A DNA stretch of 64,000 nt from Sternotherus odoratus (lineage: Eukaryota > Chordata > Testudines > Kinosternidae). The notes under the pieces were generated by a model. That model had not been told where the DNA came from. It searched no databases and saw only the letters and a program-made list of their open reading frames with translations. A program made the position numbers and the translations under genes. The DNA lies in NCBI GenBank assembly GCA_032164245.1, contig JAVMKO010000009.1:82192712-82256711 (forward strand), given 5' to 3'. Numbering within the stretch: the first letter of the stretch is position 1; every line of letters starts with the position of its first letter. Shown here piece by piece: positions 13,501 to 28,500 of the stretch.

Positions 13501-16500
13501 TGGCCTTCAGTTACAGATCAATTCATTTCTTCATCTTCTGTAGCGTGCAGTATAACAATTTGAAGAGCACTAACGCAGCTACATTTCCCCACACCAGAAA
13601 CTTCTACTGCTCTTGGTTTACATTGAATTCATTTGCTTGCTTGATGCACACCAAGTCTGAGCTCTCCTGACACTTGTGTGCTATGTTGATACATACACTC
13701 TACTATTCTATAGCTTAGGGATTTTTTCTTTTATATGAAATCAAGTTCATCCAGTTGCTTTCCCCTACAAGGGCAACCTTGCGACTTCAGTGTCCAGACT
13801 AGCAGATGTCAGAGACTTTGCTTAGTGCCAACTTGGATTGCACAGGATGCCTGGGGTAAATCTAAAACATTCTCCCAAGGAGACGAAAAGGTGTTATGAG
13901 GAAAACAGGCAGGCAGGCAAACAGGAGAGAAAGGCAGGAGACAAGAAAAGGTGGCTCAGAATGAAAGTACGGGTGACAAAGTGTATGATTTTCCGTGCAT
14001 GTAAGTTGTAGGGAAAGAGAGTCTTCCTAAACATGCCACAGGATCAGTTTTCTCTCCTTAATTTTAGGTGTCATGTTCTGCAAGTCTGAACAAAATTACC
14101 CCATGATCAACAAACATATTTTTTCCCACACTCTATCTCCTGTCTTGGCACATAATTTTTCACTGGCAGTTAGGAGAGAAAAGTTTTTGACTGATCACAG
14201 GGTGATCAGTTTCAAGCAGGACAATGCCAAAAACATTAAAAGACAGACACCTTTACAGTGTATTAATTAAACAAAAAAATACTTCAGACATGGTTTTAAA
14301 AGTCCACTATAGCACCTAAAAATCTATAGAATTACATTTTATTTATCCCGTTTATTTTGTCAATTTCCTCCGTTTCTGAGGTTCACCTTACCGAACATGG
14401 GGAGAAAGAACCACTTAAGAGGGGAAAAAATGTGAATGGTAAAGCCACAGAAGTTGGCAGGTGCAATACCTGAAAGCCCTCTATACACTCCCCAAATGAC
14501 TAGATTTCAAATAGGCAGTATCTTCAAGACTGATTAAATTCTGTTGCTTGTAACATACTGAAGAATCCTTAAGTGATCCACAGTGGTATTCTTCAAGAAC
14601 TGTAAATCTAGCAGGTGTCTTTTGCAGTAGCTTTCAAAGGCCTTGTCTACAGAAGGTAAAACAAAGATGTATTTTTTCACATATGTAACATATGTTAAAA
14701 TGCACCTTCCTTCCAGCATAGACAGCCTGAGAACACCAAGGGTTTGTCAACACCAGACATTTTGACTTCCAGGTCACTAACTGGCAATTAACTCTTAACT
14801 AGTTCATGTGTTTCAAAAAGCTAGGTGTACACTCCCAAATGTTTGTTTCAGGATGTGTTGCTCTTTATCCGAGGCTGAACCCAAGGGTAAAGCAAAATGG
14901 GGAAGGGGGGGCACCAGGAGGAGAGACCTCAAGTTACATGAAGGTGAGTTAACTCTGGTAAAGTCTATTGAAGACAAACCCAAATAAAATTCACACAGCT
15001 CAAATTTATTTTAAATGAAGAAGTTCTTACTCGATAGATCTTGAAGTATATATAAAACTGTTGTTTTTAAATTGTCAGCGCTATACTGCTTTGAAAATAC
15101 ACACAGCATTCGCAAGACTGAAGTGTATAATGCATCCAGGATGCTTTCCAATTATTTCAACACAGTACAATTATTAATGCCTCTATTACTTACTTCTGTT
15201 AATGAGAGACAAAAGCTTTCAAGCTTGTTGTATATGGTACCAAGCTCTTATTCAGCTCTGTGTAGGGCTCAAAAGCTTGTCTCTCTCATCAACAGATGTT
15301 GGTCAAGTAAAAGATATTACCTCACCCACCTTGTCTCTCTAATATCCTGGGACTGACAGTTACAACTACACTGCGTCCACTACTTACAACAGGAATAAGT
15401 AGCAATGTTGGACATTTTCTGTCTTTTGAGCTGTGGTTCCTTAATCAACAAAATAGCAAGCAATAAAGGCATTTCATTTCTAAGACAAGAGAGTTTAAGG
15501 AAAAATCTCAGATACCACACATATTAAGGATCTAAACTGAGCTTAAAATACAACAAAACAAAAACACTTGTACATAGTTAACAGCTACAGAGATTAAAGT
15601 GAATAGTTACTGTACCTTCCCCAGTGGAAGCTGGGTCTGGTCCCGATTTTTCAAAGTTAATAACAACACCACTCTGAACTTTTTGAACTAGAGATTCTAA
15701 ACACTGGTTCAACATTCTTTGTGTCCGCACACAATAGGAGCGACCTATAAGTAAAAAAAAAGCAATGCAGTGAAAGTCTGAAAATAAGTCTCAGCAAACC
15801 TTAATTGTATAAGAAAGGGGGGGTACTTTTTGTTTATTACAAAAATAAAAAAGTTATATTGTACGTCCAGGCTCTTTCAACTTTATATGGAATCACCACT
15901 GCAGAGTTGCTGCTTTAGCGACAAACTCAGATCATCAGACATGGCACAATACTTCCACAGTGCAAACAATAGAGACTGTGAAAGCCAAATTGGTCTTTTC
16001 CATCCTATGCATTGTCACCAATAATTATCGTCAAAAAAGCCTTCAGTGACAATGGTGCAGACCCACTGGAGACAGTGGGTTTGCACAGCTCAATGCTGTT
16101 GATGCCACTTCTGTTCATTCTTGTGTAATTCACTCCTTATTTAGCTGTGTTAGCACCAGAGGGTTAATGAAGTAAACATTAGTTATTAAAAGAAGCAGGT
16201 TTTACTGAATACATAAGGAATAGATCTGATAAGTGAGATAGTTCAATTTTTAGTCACTTTTCAAAGACTATGACCAGGCTTTTATAAAGAAAGGGGAAGG
16301 GATTACAAAGCTTAACATAAACACAGTGAAAAGCTGTCAGATTTTAAAATGCCAGTATTTTTTAATTTTAAATACTCTTGCAAGGTAGAAACCGAGACGT
16401 AGCAGTACTAGACTAACATGTTGAACTGGACAGTGTCCACCGTGAGAAAAATCAGATGCAAAATAACTTCTCTCCCTCAATCCCCCAAGAGCATCCCATA

Positions 16501-19500
16501 AAGACAGCTTAGAGAGTAAGACAAATTCCACACCGAAAGCAAAACAACATCCAACTACCTCCTGTCACTTCACACATCTGTGTGATTGCAGAGTCATCAG
16601 TGGGTACGCTCCCTAGTTGCTCTGGTTCAACTGAAGAAGCTCCTGGCAGACGCAGCACTAGGGCAAACAGCCTTTGATCCCAACGAAATGGTTCTTTGGT
16701 TAGTTCACTTCCAGGTAGAGGAGAATTCAAAGGAAGATGAAGCTAATAAAGAAAGATTTGAAGAAAGCTTTAAAAGGATCAGACGATCATTTGAAGATAT
16801 GAACCCAAACTAATCATCAAAATAATGGATAAACCAAAGGACCAGTTTTCTTCTCTATTAATCAGTGCTCTTAAACTGTAGTCTGTGAACTCCCAGTGGT
16901 GCCTATGGAACTAAGCAGTGGGGCATTGGAAGAGAAGCTGATCCACCTTTCTTAAAAAGTGGTCTGCAGAATGAAACTGAATTACCACCAATATACATCT
17001 AATTCATCATTCTTTTAGCACATTGCCAAGATGCAAGGTCACAGATTTTAAAACTGAAATACTTTTAACTGTTAACAAGACTCCCAAAAGAAAGTAAGTT
17101 AGTGTTCCCCTGTAGCCATAGTCAACCTGTGGAATTCCTTGCATGAGGAGGTTGTGAAGGCTAGGACTATAATAGGTTTAAAAGAAAACTGGATGAATTC
17201 ATGGAGGTTAAGTCCATTAATGGCTAATAATCAGGATGGGTAAGGAATGGTGTCCCTAGCCTCTGTTTGTCAGAGGGTGGTGACAGATGGCAGGAGAGAG
17301 ATCACTTGATCATTACCGGTTAGGTTCACTAACTCCGGGGCACCTGGCATTGGCCACTGTCAACAGACAGGACACTGGGCTGGATGGACCATTGGTCTGG
17401 CCATTCTTATGTTCAGTTTAAAAAGTAAACAAATACAGAAGTCTTACCTCCTCTTGAACACCAGCAGTATGTGTCAATTTGTTTCCATCTGTGATGGTAA
17501 TTAAAATAGATGGCTCTAAAAAGAAGGGGTTCCTCCCCTGGAGAAAGAATAAAAACATGTAAAAAACAGTAACAAATAATATTTAATTCCATACTTCAAT
17601 TAAACTTGTGTAGGTCTGTAAATGTACTCATTAATTTACAGCACATAAAACATAGTATCTGCCTTTAAGAACTTAAAAAGCCAAACAATCCTTATAAAAG
17701 GTTAAGATGGTGTTAAATCTATGGGCATGTTGAACTTCACAACTGACAATACTGCACATCAAAGCCACCCAGAACTTCAGACTGACCGCAAGTATAGAAC
17801 TCAGACCCCCGGCCCATAAAGTCACAGGTTCCTATTACTTAAGCAAAAGGTGAGTGTTAGGAGTAGATCCTCTATTACACTACATAGCAGTGGTACATCT
17901 ATTCTAGCTGGCTCTCCTTGCAGGAGAAAATAAAAAGATCAGTATACTGTAAACTACACTAGGAGACTTAACAATGGGGAAATTAATCATCTTTCAAACT
18001 GGGCTTCTTTTTTTTTAAAACAGGTGACAACACAGTTCATTAAAATACGATACTGAGAAGGCAAACATAAGAGAGTTTGAAATAGTTATTGATAAACACC
18101 TACAATTTTAAGATTCCAGGTGCATGTGCATGCAAATACAGTATGCATTAAACACAAATATACGCACAACATGTTTCCACGTGACAATGCGTGACATGTA
18201 AGCTAGAGTTTTAAAAATGTAATCTACATTTACATAATCTATTTGTACTTTATGAAGATTGATAGTACATAACACAAAAGCTAGGGGTCACCCTATGAAA
18301 TGAATATGCAACAGGTTTAAAACAAACAAAAGTACTTCTTCACACAGTGCACAGTCAAACTGTGGAATTCGTTGACAATGGATGTTGTGAAGGCCACAAC
18401 TAGAGGAGGGTTCAAAAAAAATAATTAAATTAGTTCCTGGAGGATAGGTGTAGCAATGGCTTATTAGCCAGGATGGTCAAAGATGCGATCTCATGCTCTG
18501 AGTGCCCCTAGCTTCTGTTTTCCCCAAACAGAGGAGTGGACTACAGAGAACAGATCACTCAGTGACTGCCTGTTCATTCCCTCTGAAGCACCCGGCAGGG
18601 ACTACTGTCCGATGACAGGATACTGGGCGAGGTGGGCCATTGTTCTGACCTAGTATGGTCATTCCTATGTTCTTATTAAAAAGAACCTGACCATTTTACA
18701 AAACCTGTTCAAAGCAGCCCCCTCATTTTACTTATACGCCATCAATGCCCCCTCCAGCCCCCGCTTCAGATATTTAACAATACCCACAAAACAGCAATGG
18801 CTACAAAGAGTGTTTGATACAATGTGAAAGAAGAAGAAACATTTGTTACCTGTCCATAATTGTCTATTCCAGATACTAATCTATTGAGATTTAACAAGTC
18901 AAATGAGGATCTGAGGGCCTGTCCGAGGGTAGTCAATCCTGAAGCTTGCAGGTTTTTCAGTTCATTCATGAATGTAGCATGATTTTCCTTCCATCCAGCC
19001 TGTTATGTAATAATATAGAGACATACACAAGACAATTTATTGGTCATTTTAGTCATGATCTGGCAAACATCAATTGCAGAATCTGATTATCGTATTTCCT
19101 CTCAGAGGCAGATTATATTTCTTATTAGCAGATAGATGCTCTTGTGCCTGTACCATGCATATATTCAAATAAATAAATCAATCAGGAGCCACACAAGTAT
19201 CTTCCCACATAACTGTAATGTGTACAGAACACAAAGTACATAGAAGACTGACTAGCTATACACAGTATTAAAGTTTTGAAACAATGGATATGTCTATTTA
19301 GCTCTTTGTATGAAAGATGCAGCAAAGCAGACGTGACTAATGGAACTATTTGGGTACTTCCAGGAGAATGAGAACATTTGATTTAAAAAGCATCTTATAT
19401 GAATGGCATTTAGAAATCAAACATGAATACCTCTGTTATGCTTTCTTCTACGCTCTTCCTCCACACCCATATTATGTAACGTAAAAAAAACCCAATTTTC

Positions 19501-22500
19501 TCCAACCCCAGTTTCTCTACATCCTACCTTATAATTATAAGCTGTAAGGACTGGGATATCTTGGTGATAAGGATCACGGCAAGATAGCCACGTGAGGTTG
19601 GAGCATACAAAAATCTGATTAGTTTGGGTTAGTTTTTGTTTATTTTTACAAAGAGAGAAGCAGCCTAAAAAACTCACTTGTTTTACCCCTTAAATATATT
19701 TTTTAAATGTTTTTTAAAAATGAAGGTTGAGACTTCCCATCCCTCCCCAAAAACATGCTGCTGTTGTGAAACAGATTTTCTCCCCCACCCCAAGACTATG
19801 CCAGGCACCGCAGCCTGGGGGAAATCTCTGAAACTTGCATCAATGATTTTGGTAACAAACTTCCCCGCCCCTCAACTTTACCTAGCCACCCTCCAAATCA
19901 TATAGTCAGTGGTCTATTATTAGACAGATGCATTGACAAACTTATAGATTGTGGGGGTCTTAAAAGCAGCTAGAGCTAGGTACCAGAGCTTTTGAAAGCA
20001 GCAGTGTTTGGTACAGAGCTGACTGCAATTGAAGATTTAATCCTTCAGGCTGAACACAGACTCATTTCCAGACTTCAGGGTCTCCCAAAGGTATTTATGT
20101 TCGGAGGTAAGTGTTGCAAATGATCTTAAAATGTCAAGCAGCTCCCCAACAGATGCTATTACCCCACCTGCTGTTTTTTGACGCAGAAATCTCCAAGGGC
20201 AAGACGCCTGATTGTGTGCTTTAAAACACCAGATTAGAAGCCCTATGAGTAAAGGCAGGGTCTATGCATCTTCTCTAATCTTATCAAACTAAGTTTTCTG
20301 AGTGGTAGGACAGCATAAAGCTCAGAGCAAGACCAAGGCTAAGAGCTTTCAAACCTATTTTGAACTCCTTGGTATCTTGACTGCCATCATTCAGTGCCCC
20401 AGAAGTGGAGGGAGCGTTTGGACTAGGTACAAGTTCCCAATCTCAGCACTGCAGACAGCCCTCCTGCATTCCAAGATCTTCCCCACAGATATTTCAAGAC
20501 AGTCTAATAACCAGCTAGAAGAATCCCCATCTTTCATATTCCTTCATTTTGTTGCTTCTCAACCATTTTTTTCACACTGAATCTTGGCAGTGGGTTTTTT
20601 TGGGCCAACTCCAGTTCTATTGACTTAACTGAACAATTACAAAGGACCTCTGAATCCTCCTAACTCTTCAGCACAACTGCTAAACGCCATTTGGTAGGAA
20701 CACCTGCCAAATGAGCTAAATTTCTTGGTAGTAAACCAGGTCCCAGCTCAAGATGTATTTTCCAAAGAATGGTGTTATACATGGAAAGGGTTCCTGATCT
20801 CTTTTAACATATAGATTCAGAAAGTGACAGGATACACACTTAGGGAATCAGAATTCTTTCACGTCATAACTTTCAAATGATCTTGAGAGCATACTTGGAT
20901 TTCCTTCAGTATATGACCTGGATGTCTGGTGTATATTTTGTAATGAGCGATTCTATAGGGCTATTCCATGTGAGTGCAGTGAATACAGGATTTCCCTAAC
21001 TCCACCCCTTGTTTAAATAAATGCCTGAGGAAGCGAAAGTAGCCTTTTCTGTCAGTCAGGGCTGGCGACAGAAATTTTGGGGCCCCCTACTCTGATCGTT
21101 GGGGGCCCCCCCAGCCTAACCTCCTCCGCTCCCCACCCCCATTGGTTCCCTGCCGGCTCCTCAGCTGGCGCTGGCCGGGCTGCGCGCACCCAGCTCTCCC
21201 CAGCCCCGCTTGCTGGCCCCTGCCAGCCAGTCCTCTGCAGCCGCCGGGGCGGGGGAGGCGATGGAGCTGGCGTCCTGTGGTGCCGGGGGGGCTCCCTCCC
21301 CCCCCCCGCCAAGGGCTGGCCCTGCTCTTGCTGCAGGTGGGCAGGGGAAGCGCTGCAGCCAGGGGTGCCTTGGAGCGGCTCTTGGGGCGCGGGACGAGCC
21401 GCCGGCTGAAGGGCTCGGGAGGCAGCCGGCCACTGACACCCGGACACAGCTCGGGAAAGAGCGGCCAGGGAGATGCGGTGCCCAGGTGGGACGACTACGG
21501 GTACAGCTGTGTACCGGTCCCCGGACTTAAGGAGCCCCTCCTTAAGTCCGGGGCTCGGTACAGCTCTACCCGTAGTACCCCCCTGTCGCCGGCCCTGCAG
21601 TTAGTGCAAAGCTTGCGTGGAGGACATTCAAAAAATATATATATCAATTAAAGTGAATAGTACAAAAATCACTTCTTTAATATGGCTCTCTTGGTGACTT
21701 TAACCTAAGACTGCAACATTGAAAAATGACAGTGGTATTCAGAGTACTCCAGGAGTTGAAACTGGACCTGGGACTGTGGATTTCTTGCTCTTCCTTCCCC
21801 TCAATACACTGTTAAAAGAATCCTGCAGAATTATTCAGCGTAATCATTCCTATGCTCTTGTGTCAGCAGCAGCCTTTCAAAAGTGGTTAAGATTATAAAT
21901 TGCTACCTTGGAAAATGCTACTGTGAGAGAATAGTTATTTTCATCTGCTGGTAGAAATACTATAGAATGAAAGGGAGTTGGAAATGCAAGCACTGAAACA
22001 AGGAGAGTTAAAGAGGCTATGTATGCAAATAGACAAGAAAGTCAAAGCCACAGAGCAGTTATATTTTGGATTCCCTATACATGAAGTCCAGTCATGAGAC
22101 TTGAGCTTTTTCAGATCTTCAAGTACCAAATTCCTACTGGATCATTTTTATGCACAGAATTTGTTAACACAGAGTAAACCACATCTTGGCAAATAAGATG
22201 AAGTGTCAGTTTGCCATTACTTGAGAATTTCCCTCTGTGGCACGAAATAGAACTTTCAAATATCATCCTCTGGAATCCTGAAATTTGTCTTGTGAAATAC
22301 AATTCTTCAAAGACATCTGGTGGCACTGCACAACTATCCTGTCTCCTTCCAGACAAAAGCTGGAGGACTTGCTAAGGGAAGAGAGAAGGTTCACCAGCTA
22401 AGTGAATAAAAATAAAGTAGCAGAAGTAAGCAGTACAGGAAAGATAAGACATAAAAGAATAAGTTAAATTTGAATAAATAGTGTCAATAGCTGGGAAAAT

Positions 22501-25500
22501 TAAGGTAACTGGTGTAGGATTCAGTTGAGAGGTTTGCGGAAATCTTCAAAACAAATGTTTGAATTTAAAAAAAACAAAAAGAAAACAGTAGGTTTTCCTG
22601 GTTGTTCACTTTAAGTTTGGACAAAAGAAACCATCCTCAGAGTATCAAAATGCAAGAGAATATTAAGCAGGCAAAGTCTCTGGACTTTAGATATGTACAG
22701 AGCAGAACAGAGTGATTTTAAATCAAAGTGATTTAAATCACCAGGTGGAAGAACTTGGTTTAAATAACTGATTTTAATCAATTTTTCCACCATTTATATA
22801 CTTCAGTTATTTTCTAACAAAAGGTGCACTTTCCACTGCTTGATATAACCATTCAAACATGTTGATTTACAACTAAATAGAGCTTTTATACTAGATTTGG
22901 TACATCTTTTTGCTACCTAGTAGGGTACATTGTAACTATATACATTTATTTAAACAATTATATAAGTCAATATTTTCAAATTCTTGTTAATTGTACATGT
23001 TAGTATGTTAAAGAAAATGGTGAATGACATGCTTTTTGCTCATGATTTGTGTCAAGAGGCATTCCAGGTAACTGGAATTTAAATACATTAAACAGCATAT
23101 ACATTTATTTTTAATGAAAAAAACCACCTTAAAATATTCAACTCTCTCTTTTCACATCCCTTCCAAGGTAGCAAAGATAACTGCCACACTGAGCGGGTGA
23201 GGGGGAGTTTTTTTTGTGTGTGTGTGCGCGTGTGTGTGTGCATATGCAGCTATAAATAAAAGTGAATGAAGACCAAAAAAAAATAGACTAGCCCAAAGAT
23301 ATGAGAAAGTGCAAACACTGGATCAAAGAATTGCATGATAAAACTACACTGTATATTCTACCTTTCACTGGATTAGAGTATCCAGTCCTAATCTCTCAAT
23401 TTAGACCCTATTTCTAAAGTTGGTTCTTTGACACTACACAAAGACCTCCTTTGAGTTAGCAGGCAATTTAATTTTGGGGTGCCAAACATCCTGTCATCTT
23501 TCTTACTCTGCCTGTGTGCTTCAGACAGGTCAACATTTGGAAAAACTCAACAGCCAAGGAGAGCTGCACTCACCAAGCAGGTGTGCTAATGGTGAACAAG
23601 CAATTTTGACCGCTAAACCCACCCCACCTTTCCTTGGAACAAAACAGTTTTGATAGCGATCTAGTGTCTTTTAATTATCCCTAAAATTGACTTTCAAAAG
23701 CAGAAAAAGATAGTAAGAGCTCCTTTTCAGTTTAAGCACATTGGGTAAGTTTTTAAGTTAAGTACCTGGCCAAAGAGAAATGGCTAAGGGCTTCCCAAAA
23801 ATATTGGCAGACTTGTAGTGACCTTCATTACTAAACCAGTCTTGGAGAAGCACCTCTCTAGACACGTACTTATATTCCTTCTCCGAGACCATATACCATC
23901 TGGAAGCACTGTACAATGTTTAAATGTTAATGCATCAAAAGTGTAGTAAATTGATAGGTTGAAATAATTTGCTCTCAACTCCAAAGTATATTCACACATA
24001 ATAAATAAAGGTCTGCAGAAGTGTCATTTACTCTAAAAATTGCCTTAGCAAAAGTCAAGATAAGCATAGGCAAACTATTTGTTTTTTATAGCCTTGTAGA
24101 CACAGGAAATTATTTCAGTTTTAACATTCTACTTTTCACTACTCCTGGTGTCTTGTTTTTTGTTAGGCATCAACTTGGGGTAGAAAAATTAAATCAGTCA
24201 GTTTCAGCTTTGGATTCCCATCCAGTAGCACAATGTTGCTGCTTTTAATTCCAACATAATACAGGACCTAAATAAAAATTAGGGCTGTTGATTAATTGCA
24301 GGCATTTTAATGGCACTGTTGTAGCAGGCATCGCAAGATATTTACATGCCAAATGTGCTAAAAATTCATGTGTCCCTTCATGTTCTGGCCACCATTCCAG
24401 AGGACATGCTTCCATGCTGATGACGCTTGTTAAAAAAAAAAAAAAGTGTTAATTAAATTTGTGACTGAACTCTTGGGGGAGAATTAGATGTCCCCTGCTC
24501 TGTTTTACCTATATCCTGCCATATATTTCATATTATAGCAGTCTTGGATGATGAGCCAAGCACATGTTGTTCATTTTAAGAACACTTTTACTGCAGATTT
24601 GACAAAATGCAAAGAAGGTACCGATGTGAGATTTCTAAAGATAGCTACAGCACTGGACCCAAAGTTTAAGAATCTGAAGTGCCTTCCAAAATCTGAGAGG
24701 GACTGAGTGTGGAGCATGCTTTCAGAAGCGTTAAAAGAGCAACACTTCAATGCAGAAGTTACCCGAACCACCAAAAAAGAAAAAGGAAAATCAACCTTCT
24801 GCTGGTGGCATCTGACTCCGATAATGAAAATGAACATATGTCAGTTTGCACTGCTTTGGACTGTTATCAAGCAGAACCCATCAACAGCATGGATGCGTGT
24901 CCCCTGGAATGGCGGTTGAAGCATGGAGGGACACATTAATTTTTAGAGCATCTGGCATGTAAATATCTTGTGATGCCTGCTACAACAGTGCCATTAAAAA
25001 CGCCTGCTTTTACTTTCAGGTGAGACTGTAAACAAGAAGTAGGATGCATTATTTCCTGCAAATGTAAACAAACTTCTTTGTATGAGCGATTGGCTGAACA
25101 AGAAGTAGGACGGAATGGACATGCAGGCTCTAAAATTTGACATAGCTGCATTCAAAATTAAAACTTTTTTAAACAGAATTCTATATTTGTAAGTTCAATT
25201 TTCATGATAAAGAGATTACACTGCAGTACTTATATTAAGTGATCTAAAAATATTACATCTTGTTTTTTACACTGCAAATACTTGTAAACAAAATTAAAGT
25301 GAGCACTGTAGACTTTGTATTGTGTTGTAATTGAAGTTAATATATTTGAAAATGTAGAAAAGATCCAAAAATATTTAAATAAATGATATTCTATTCATTT
25401 TCTTAATCGCTTGCCAGCCCTAATAATTTTTAGTAATTGTTGCATTCGTATGGTGATTTCAATAATTGAAAGGAACTTTATTTCATTGAGAACATTTCTA

Positions 25501-28500
25501 TTAGTATTAAGAACTGCAAGATCTGTTCTCCCTTCTGTTCCAAAAAGAGAAGCACTGACCGCCTGAATAGGTCTTTAAAAACTTCTCAGCACATTGCCCT
25601 TTCAACCCACTCAAATTTGAGAGCATTCTCAAAGAGAGGCAGCCTCCCACTTTGACACACCAAAGAGGAAGTCCCAAATACCTGTCCTTCCCTTCCCTCT
25701 CTGCAGCAACTCCCTTCATTTTCAAACTCTCCCCCCCTCCCTTTATATCCTTTGACTCGCGTGATACTAGATGACCAGACAGCAAGTGTGAAAAATCGGG
25801 ACAATCCCTATAAAATCGGGTACAGGATACAGAACCCAAGAACTTAGCTTGAATATTTCCACTGTGGAAAACTCTGCCTCGTCACCACCCCTCCTTCCTC
25901 CAGAAATCGAGATGGAAACTCTTTAAATAATGACAATTTTTTTTTAAAGTGCGCTGTCTGTTGAAAGACTGATTCAGATTCCTATCTACAAAATTATGAG
26001 TATAAATAAGAAAAAGACCATCTTGCTTTGCTTTTTCAAGACATTCTTTCTTGAGAATGTCTTGAAGAGAACAAGAGAAGAGAACAAGATCAAAAGCAGT
26101 GCTTAACATCAAATAACAGGGTTACTTACCTGTAACTGTTGTTCTTCGAGATGTGTTGCTCACATCCATTCCACTATAGGTCAGGCACGCGCTGCGGGCC
26201 TGGTTGCCGGGTAGATTTTTCCCCTAGCTGCAGACTGGGTGAGCAGGGAGCCCCCTGGAGTGGCGCCACTGAGGCACTCTATAAGTACCCCTGCGACACA
26301 GTCTGGCCCTCAGTTCCTTCTTTGCCGGCTAACCCGACAGTGGGGAAGGAGGGCGGGTCTGGAATGGATGTGAGCAACACATCTCGAAGAACAACAGTTA
26401 CAGGTAAGTAACCCTGTTTTCTTCTTCGAGTGATTGCTCACATGCATTCCACTATAGGTGACTACAAGCAATACCTAGGAGGTGGGGTCGGGTGGACCCA
26501 TTGCTGATCGTAAGACCGCTGACCCAAACGCCGCATCGTCCCTGGTTTGCTGGACTATGGCGTAGTGGGCGGCGAAGGTGTGGACGGAGGACCAGGTAGC
26601 CGCCCTGCAAATGTCCGTGATAGGGACTCCTTCCCGGAAGGCCGCAGAGGACGCCTGCGCTCTCGTGGAATGTGCTGTTACTCTCTCAAGCGGCTTGCCC
26701 GCGAGTTCATAACAGGTGTGAATGCACGAGGTGATCCAGGAGGAGAGCCTTTGGGCGGAAACTGGTTGGCCCTTCATTCTCTCTGCAACAGCCACGAAGA
26801 GTTGCGTTGTTTTCCTGAATTGCTTTGTTCTGTCTAAATAAAAAGCAAGAGCCCTCCTAACATCCAACGTGTGTAATTGTTGTTCCCTTCCAGAGGTGTG
26901 TGGCCTAGGATAAAAGACTGGGAGACAAATGTCTTGGTTCACATGGAAGGGGGAGACCACCTTAGGCAGGAAGGCCGGGTGGGGACGTAGCTGCACCTTG
27001 TCATTGTGGAAGATAGTGTAGGGCGGCTCGGAGGTCAGTGCACGGATCTCTGACACTCTACGAGCCGAGGTGATAGCTACTAGGAATGCCACCTTCCAGG
27101 AAAGGTGGAGTAAGGAACACGTGGCGAGGGGCTCGAACGGGGGCATCATAAGGCGTGAGAGCACCAGGTTGAGGTCCCAGGGTGGAATGGGACACTTGAC
27201 GTTCGGGTACAGTTTATCCAGGCCCCTGAGGAAACGGTATACCACAGGATCTGAAAAGACTGAGTGGTTCGCCTGGCCCGGATGAAAAGCTGATATGGCA
27301 GCGAGGTGGACGCGTATAGTAGAAGTAGAAAGGCCCTGGTTTCTAAGGCCTAAGAGGTAGTCCAATATGCGCGGGATAGCAGCCTCACTTGGGACTACAT
27401 CATGTTGTCTGCACCATGCAGAAAAGCGGGTCCACTTGGCTGTATAGGTACTTCTGGTGGATGGTTTTCTACTTCCCAGAAGGACATTCTGTACCTCAGT
27501 CGAGCATAAGAGCTCAGGACCTCTCAGCCATGGAGTAGCCACGCCGTGAGGTGGAGGGACTGCAAGTCCGGATGCAGGAGGCGACCGTGATCCTGCGAGA
27601 TCAGGTCGGGCCACAGCGGGAGGCTGATGGGAGGGGCCCTGGACAGCCGGAGGAGGGACGCATACCAGCATTGCCTGGGCCAGGCCGGGGCTATGAGGAT
27701 GACTTGTGCCCTGTCCCGTCTGATCTTCAGGATCACCTTGTGGAGAAGCGGGATCGGAGGGAACGCGTAGAGCAGGTGCCCCGTCCAGGGTAGGAGGAAG
27801 GCATCTGTCAGGGATCCCCGGGAGCTGCCTCGAAAGGAGCAGAACTGGAGGCACTTCCTGTTCTGCCTGGAGGCGAAGAGATCGATGTGGGGAAATCCCC
27901 ACCTCAGGAAGATCGGTCGGATGACATCCGGCCGAAGGGACCACTCGTGGGACATGAGTGACCTGCTGAGGTGGTCCGCCAGCGTGTTCTGAATCCCGGG
28001 GAGGAAAGAGGCCACCGGGTGAACGTCGTGGGCTATACAAAACTCCCATAGGAGAATCGCCTCTTGACACAGGGGACTGGATCGGGCCCCGCCCTGCTTG
28101 TTTATGTAGTATTGGGCTGTGGTGTTGTCCGTCAGCACCGCTACACAGTGACCCTGTAGCGTGTCCCGGAACGCTTGGCACGCAAGTCGGACGGCCCTCA
28201 GCTCCCGGACATTGATATGGAGGCAGAGGTCTGACTCCGACCAGCGGCCTTGTGTCCTGAGATCCCCTAGGTGAGCTCCCCAACCCATCGACGAGGCGTC
28301 CGTCACTAGGGACATGGACGGGCTGGGGGGGAGGAAGGGGACCCCTCGGCACGCATTGCTCTGGTCTTCCCACCAAGTCAGAGCGGATAGGGTGGCTTTG
28401 GGGATAGAAAGGAGGGTGTCCAAACTGTCCCTTCTTGGCCGGTAGGCCACTGCGAGCCACGACTGCAGTGGGCGTAGTCGCAGTCTGGCGTGCTGTATCA

